A DNA stretch of 64,000 nt. It comes from Streptomyces sp. NRRL F-6676. Lineage in GTDB: Bacteria; Actinomycetota; Actinomycetes; Streptomycetales; Streptomycetaceae. The translations under genes were made by a program, and so were the position numbers. The notes beneath the pieces were generated by a model that saw only the letters and a program-made list of their open reading frames with translations, had not been told where the DNA came from and searched no databases. This document shows, piece after piece, positions 60,597 to 64,000 of this stretch. Numbering within the stretch: the first letter of the stretch is position 1; the number at the start of each line of letters is the position of its first letter. The DNA is taken from positions 496,001 through 560,000 of the forward strand of contig NZ_JOHS01000001.1 in NCBI RefSeq assembly GCF_000725625.1, given 5' to 3'.

Positions 60597-61497
60597 GACC
60601 GTCGAGGAGCCGCGGGCCGTCGTGCGCCCCGCGCGCCCGGGCGGCCGCGGCCGCACACCGGGTACGGCCCCGCGCGCCTACGGGGCACGGCTGCTGTGGG
60701 CGCTTCCGCCCGTCGCCGTGCTCGCCCTCGCCTTCCTCTACCCCCTCGCCCTCGTCGTCCGGCAGTCCTTCCGGCCCGACACCGGCGGCACCTCCGTACA
60801 GGCGTACGCCGACGTCCTCGCCTCGGATGCGTTCCGCGAGGCGCTGTGGACCACCGTCTGGCTGGCGGTGGCCGCCACGGCCGGATGCCTGGTGCTCGGG
60901 TTCGTGCTGGCGCTGGTCATCGCCTTCGTGCCGTACCCGGGGGCCAGGGCGGTGTCGCGGTTCATCGACGTCTTCCTGTCCTTCCCGTCCTTCCTGATCA
61001 CGCTCGCCCTGCTGTTCGTCTACGGCACGGTCGGCATGGCCAACGGACTGTGGACGGACGTCACCGGCGCCGCCGAGGGGCCCTTCCAGTTCCTCACCAC
61101 GCCCTGGGGCGTCCTGCTCGCCGAGATCACGTACTTCACGCCGTTCGTGATGCGCCCGCTGCTCGCCGCCTTCTCCCAGCTGGACACCGGCCAGTTGGAG
61201 GCGGCCGCTTCGCTGGGCGCCCGCGCGCCCCGCATCGTCCGGCGGATCATCCTGCCCGAGGCGCTGCCCGCCCTCGCGGCCGGCGGCAGCCTTGTCCTCG
61301 TCCTGTGCCTCAACGAGTTCGGCATCGTGCTCTTCACCGGCGCCAAGGGCGTCACCACCCTGCCGATGCTCGTCTACGGCAAGGCCATCCTGGAGTCCGA
61401 CTACCCGGGCGCCTGCGTGGTCGCCGTCGTCAACGTCCTGATCTCCGTCGGCCTCTACGGCCTCTACCGGATGGTGAGCCGCCGTGCTGGTGCATAG
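60589..61497 (+). CDS. ABC transporter permease (phosphonate/2-AEP type)
   Basis: 302 aa from ATG 60589, overlapping the ATPase gene by 8 bp. Six helices; the EAA loop GQLEAAASLGARAPRIVRRI is of the spermidine/iron/2-AEP class. A short basic Pro-rich N-terminus precedes the first helix. Pairs with the second permease. Confidence 0.9.
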   Translation: MAETVEEPRAVVRPARPGGRGRTPGTAPRAYGARLLWALPPVAVLALAFLYPLALVVRQSFRPDTGGTSVQAYADVLASDAFREALWTTVWLAVAATAGCLVLGFVLALVIAFVPYPGARAVSRFIDVFLSFPSFLITLALLFVYGTVGMANGLWTDVTGAAEGPFQFLTTPWGVLLAEITYFTPFVMRPLLAAFSQLDTGQLEAAASLGARAPRIVRRIILPEALPALAAGGSLVLVLCLNEFGIVLFTGAKGVTTLPMLVYGKAILESDYPGACVVAVVNVLISVGLYGLYRMVSRRAGA

Positions 61498-62281
61498 CCG
61501 CGGGGCGAGGTGGGCCGTGTGGGCGGTCTTCCTCCTCCTCTTCCTGCCCCTGTTCGCCCTGCCCCTCCTCGTCGTCCTCGGCGCCTCCTTCGCCACCCAC
61601 TGGTCCAGCGTCCTGCCGTCCGGCTTCACCACCGCCAACTACCGGGCCGCCACCCGCGGCGAGGCACTGGAGGCCCTCACCACCAGCCTGGTCACCGCCG
61701 TCACCGCGAGCCTGATCGCGCTGGCGGTCGGCACCTGGGCCGCCCTCGCGGCGGCGGCGCTGCGCCGGCGGCACCGCAAGGTGCTCGACGCCCTGTTCGT
61801 GCTGCCGGTCGCCGTCCCCTCGGTCGTCGTCGGCCTCGCCGTCCTGGTGGCCTTCTCCCGGCCGCCGCTGCTCCTCAACGGCACCCGCTGGATCGTGATC
61901 ACCGCCCATGCCGTCCTGGTCACCGCCTTCGCCCACCAGTCCGTGTCGGCGGCGATCACCCGGCTCGACCCGGCCTACGAACAGGCCGCGGCCTCGCTCG
62001 GCGCCTCCCCGGCGTACGTCCTCCTGCGGGTCCGCCTCCCGCTGCTGCTGCCGTCCCTGACCGCCGCCGCCGGCCTCTGCTTCGCCCTGTCCATGGGCGA
62101 GCTGAGCGCCACGATGATGCTCTACCCGCCCGACTGGACCCCGCTGCCGGTCCTCGTCTACGCGTCCACCGACCGCGGCGCCCTGTTCACCGGCTCCGCG
62201 ATCGCCGTGGTCCTGATGACGGCCACGCTGCTGGTGCTGTCGGCCGTCTCCAGGCTCCGCACCAAAGCCTCGTACCGGTAA
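61484..62281 (+). CDS. ABC transporter permease (phosphonate/2-AEP type)
   Basis: 265 aa from GTG 61484, overlapping the first permease by 14 bp. Six helices with EAA loop YEQAAASLGASPAYVLLRVR, and the last helices LSMGELSATMMLYPPDWTPL, a pattern common in 2-AEP and ferric importers. Closely coupled to its partner. Confidence 0.9.
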   Translation: MLVHSRGARWAVWAVFLLLFLPLFALPLLVVLGASFATHWSSVLPSGFTTANYRAATRGEALEALTTSLVTAVTASLIALAVGTWAALAAAALRRRHRKVLDALFVLPVAVPSVVVGLAVLVAFSRPPLLLNGTRWIVITAHAVLVTAFAHQSVSAAITRLDPAYEQAAASLGASPAYVLLRVRLPLLLPSLTAAAGLCFALSMGELSATMMLYPPDWTPLPVLVYASTDRGALFTGSAIAVVLMTATLLVLSAVSRLRTKASYR

Positions 62282-62345
62282 CCACGCGCACTGGTCATCA
62301 CCCGTTCTCTCTCTTTCCCCCGCCACGCAAGGAGTTCGCCTCGCC

Positions 62346-63389
62346 ATGCCCAGGAACGCCCTCACGCCGATCGCCGCCCTCGCCGTCCTCGCCCTCTCCC
62401 TGACCGCCTGCTCCGCCGCCGCCGACGAGAACGTCGTCACCGTCTACAGCGCCGACGGACTCAAGGGCGAGCACGGCGACGGCTGGTACGACCAGGTGTT
62501 CAAGGATTTCCAGAAGGAGACCGGTATCAAGGTCGAGTACGTCGAGGGCGGCTCCGGCGAGATGGTGCAGCGCGCCGCCCGCGAGAAGAGCAACCCGCAG
62601 GCCGACGTCCTCGTCACCCTCCCGCCCTTCATCCAGCAGGCCGACACCAAGGGCCTGCTCCAGAAGTACGCTCCGAAGGGCGCCGGCCAGGTCGGCGGCG
62701 CCGACAAGTCGGCGACGGGCACCTGGACCGCCGTCGTCAACAACTACTTCGGCTTCGTCCACAACACCAAGGAGTTGAAGCAGGCCCCCACCAGCTGGGA
62801 GGACCTGCTCGACGGCAGGTACGACAACAAGCTCCAGTACTCCACCCCCGGTGTCGCCGGCGACGGCACCGCCGTGCTCATCAAGGCCATGCACGACTTC
62901 GGCGGCGAGAAGCAGGCCATGGAGTACCTGAAGAAGCTCCAGGCCAACAACGTCGGCCCGTCCGCCTCCACCGGCAAGCTCGCCCCCAAGGTGGACAAGG
63001 GCGAACTCCTCGTCGCCAACGGCGACGTCCAGATGAACCACGCCCAGTCCAGGACCATGCCGAACCTCGGCATCTGGTTCCCGGCCCGCGAGGGCGGCAG
63101 GCCCACCACCTTCGCCCTGCCGTACGCGGCCGGCCTGGTCACCAGGGCCCCGCACAGCGAGAACGGCCGGAAACTCCTCGACTACATGCTCAGCCGGAAG
63201 GCACAGGAGCAGGTCAGCGAGATCGGCGGCGGCTTCGCGGCCCGCCGGGACGTCAAGGCCACCGACGCCAACGCCGTCGCGCTGGCGAAGCTCATGGACG
63301 GCGTCGAGATCTTCGCGCCCGACTGGAACGACATCGAGAAGAACCTGACGTCCTACATCGACGCCTGGAAGTCGGCCACCGGCAGCTGA
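62346..63389 (+). CDS. ABC transporter substrate-binding lipoprotein (phosphonate/2-AEP type)
   Basis: 347 aa from ATG 62346, with AAGGAG about 8-9 nt upstream. The lipoprotein signal ends at lipobox LTAC. The mature part is a type II extracellular solute-binding protein: VVTVYSADGLKGEHGDGWYD, GIKVEYVEGGSGEMVQRAA and LPYAAGLVTRAPHSENGRKL. This is the class used for 2-aminoethylphosphonate and iron. The phosphonatase-like gene in the operon favours a phosphonate ligand. Confidence 0.9.
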   Translation: MPRNALTPIAALAVLALSLTACSAAADENVVTVYSADGLKGEHGDGWYDQVFKDFQKETGIKVEYVEGGSGEMVQRAAREKSNPQADVLVTLPPFIQQADTKGLLQKYAPKGAGQVGGADKSATGTWTAVVNNYFGFVHNTKELKQAPTSWEDLLDGRYDNKLQYSTPGVAGDGTAVLIKAMHDFGGEKQAMEYLKKLQANNVGPSASTGKLAPKVDKGELLVANGDVQMNHAQSRTMPNLGIWFPAREGGRPTTFALPYAAGLVTRAPHSENGRKLLDYMLSRKAQEQVSEIGGGFAARRDVKATDANAVALAKLMDGVEIFAPDWNDIEKNLTSYIDAWKSATGS

Positions 63390-63512
63390 CCGCCGCGTCG
63401 GGCCGAGCGGCCGCCGCGGCATCAGGCCCGGGCCGGGGAGCCCCCGGTGAAGCTGTTGCCCCATCGGAGTGAGTAAAGAGAGTCCCAGCGCGGTATCTCG
63501 CACAGGTCTATA

Positions 63513-63537
63513 GATCCTTTTGTTCAGGTAAAGGATC
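63513..63537. promoter_or_regulatory. Inverted repeat upstream of the PEP-mutase-like gene
   Basis: GATCCTTT (63513-63520) and AAAGGATC (63530-63537) are perfect arms around 9 bp. TATAGA (63509-63514) just before it may be a -10 box. Probably an operator or leader hairpin; its AT-rich make-up stands out. Confidence 0.55.
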
Positions 63538-63632
63538 GTTCGTGCCATGGACCGGCGGCACGCGGTCTCCGCGGCGCTTCGCGCCGAGGGGCGCTCGTGC
63601 GCCCACCCCCCCTCAACCGGAGGAGTCACGCC

Positions 63633-64000
63633 ATGAGTCACGGAAAGAAACTGCGCGAGCAGATCGCCGGACCGGGGACCACCCCGCTGATCGGTGTGTA
63701 CGACATGTACTCGGCGTCCATCGCGGCCGGGCACTACGACGGGATGTTCGTCTCCGGCTTCGGCTTCGCGGCCTCGTACTACGGACTGCCGGACATCGGC
63801 TTCATCGCCTGGCCGGACATGATCGCGTTCGTCGAGCGGCTGCGCGGCGCGTTCCCGGCGCACCACCTGCTGGTGGACATCGACGACGGTTACGTCGACC
63901 CGGAGGTCGCTTGTCACGTGGTGGAGCGGCTGGAGCGGATCGGCGCTTCCGGAGTGATCCTGGAGGACCAGAAGCGGCCCCGTCGGTGCGGTCACGCGGA
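63633..64000 (+). CDS. PEP mutase/isocitrate lyase superfamily protein (3' end outside window)
   Basis: 122 codons are visible from ATG 63633, with GGAGGAG about 8 nt upstream. It begins with LREQIAGPGTTPLIGVYDMY; HLLVDIDDGYVDPEVACHVV holds the metal Asp residues and GVILEDQKRPRRCGH the loop. PEP mutases making C-P bonds have an EDKxxxxxNS loop; here the loop is EDQ...RCGH, closer to methylisocitrate lyase-like or oxaloacetate/phosphonopyruvate-processing members. Placed after the phosphonate importer, it could act on phosphonopyruvate or a C3-C4 acid from the degradation route (inference). Separate promoter region with an inverted repeat. Confidence 0.82.
   Translation, partial: MSHGKKLREQIAGPGTTPLIGVYDMYSASIAAGHYDGMFVSGFGFAASYYGLPDIGFIAWPDMIAFVERLRGAFPAHHLLVDIDDGYVDPEVACHVVERLERIGASGVILEDQKRPRRCGHA

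Noticed and set aside
62298..63995. 565-codon minus-strand frame opposite the binding-protein gene
   Set aside because: Composition and position show it is the shadow of the lipoprotein gene.
63633..64000. PEP mutase of a phosphonate natural-product cluster
   Set aside because: The visible loop lacks the EDKxxxxxNS motif of C-P-forming mutases, and upstream genes are for uptake and cleavage.

Overview
The window is very GC-rich DNA with GTG starts, tight ATGA/GTGA gene overlaps, many TetR/MarR/GntR/LysR regulators and apparently leaderless promoters. Proteins of SapA, SCO6745, DUF5134 and mycothiol-dependent type appear. All of this points to Streptomyces or a close relative. The content is accessory and catabolic, as expected of a chromosome arm. 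I saw no rRNA, tRNA, CRISPR array, transposase or phage gene.

Layout. 1-4 kb: a SapA-like secreted protein (cut by the window edge), a fused ECF sigma factor/zinc finger/membrane helix/glycoside hydrolase, and a membrane metallophosphoesterase. 4-6.7 kb: an FAD monooxygenase divergent from its TetR repressor, and a VOC protein. 6.9-13.5 kb: a cluster for non-phosphorylative L-fucose catabolism (fucosidase, fucose dehydrogenase, fuconate dehydratase, SDR, FAH hydrolase, GntR regulator). Its fucosidase is frameshifted and its lactonase is a decayed remnant. 13.7-25.9 kb: a DinB-like protein, a PepSY/DUF5134 membrane pair, TetR-SDR, MFS, PIG-L deacetylase, MarR-FUSC, a CopG/MazF-type toxin-antitoxin pair and MgtC. 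25.9-30.8 kb: an SPFH protein coupled to a divergent NAD-kinase-like protein, VOC, a second FAD monooxygenase and YrhK. 30.9-45.5 kb: secreted alpha-L-rhamnosidase, ricin-type lectin, DHFR-like reductase, FMN reductase/MarR, cupin/GlxA regulator, TetR/glyoxalase-like, GH43, a siderophore reductase, a 2H phosphoesterase and a frameshifted TetX-like monooxygenase.

45.7-53.9 kb: a LysR-controlled operon with a histidinol-dehydrogenase paralogue, a sugar-type ABC transporter, a carbon-nitrogen hydrolase and a GH13 alpha-glucosidase, ending in a strong hairpin. Its substrate is unknown. 54.2-56.5 kb: an SGNH hydrolase with a ricin domain and an SCO6745-like protein. 56.8-64 kb: a phosphonate-type locus with GntR, FAD oxidoreductase, phosphonatase-like HAD hydrolase, four ABC transporter genes and a PEP-mutase/isocitrate-lyase protein cut by the window end.

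The window is rich in palindromic operators placed over leaderless promoters. It also has in-frame short tandem repeats in several genes. Three gene disruptions look like a single extra C in a C run; these could be real decay or sequence error.
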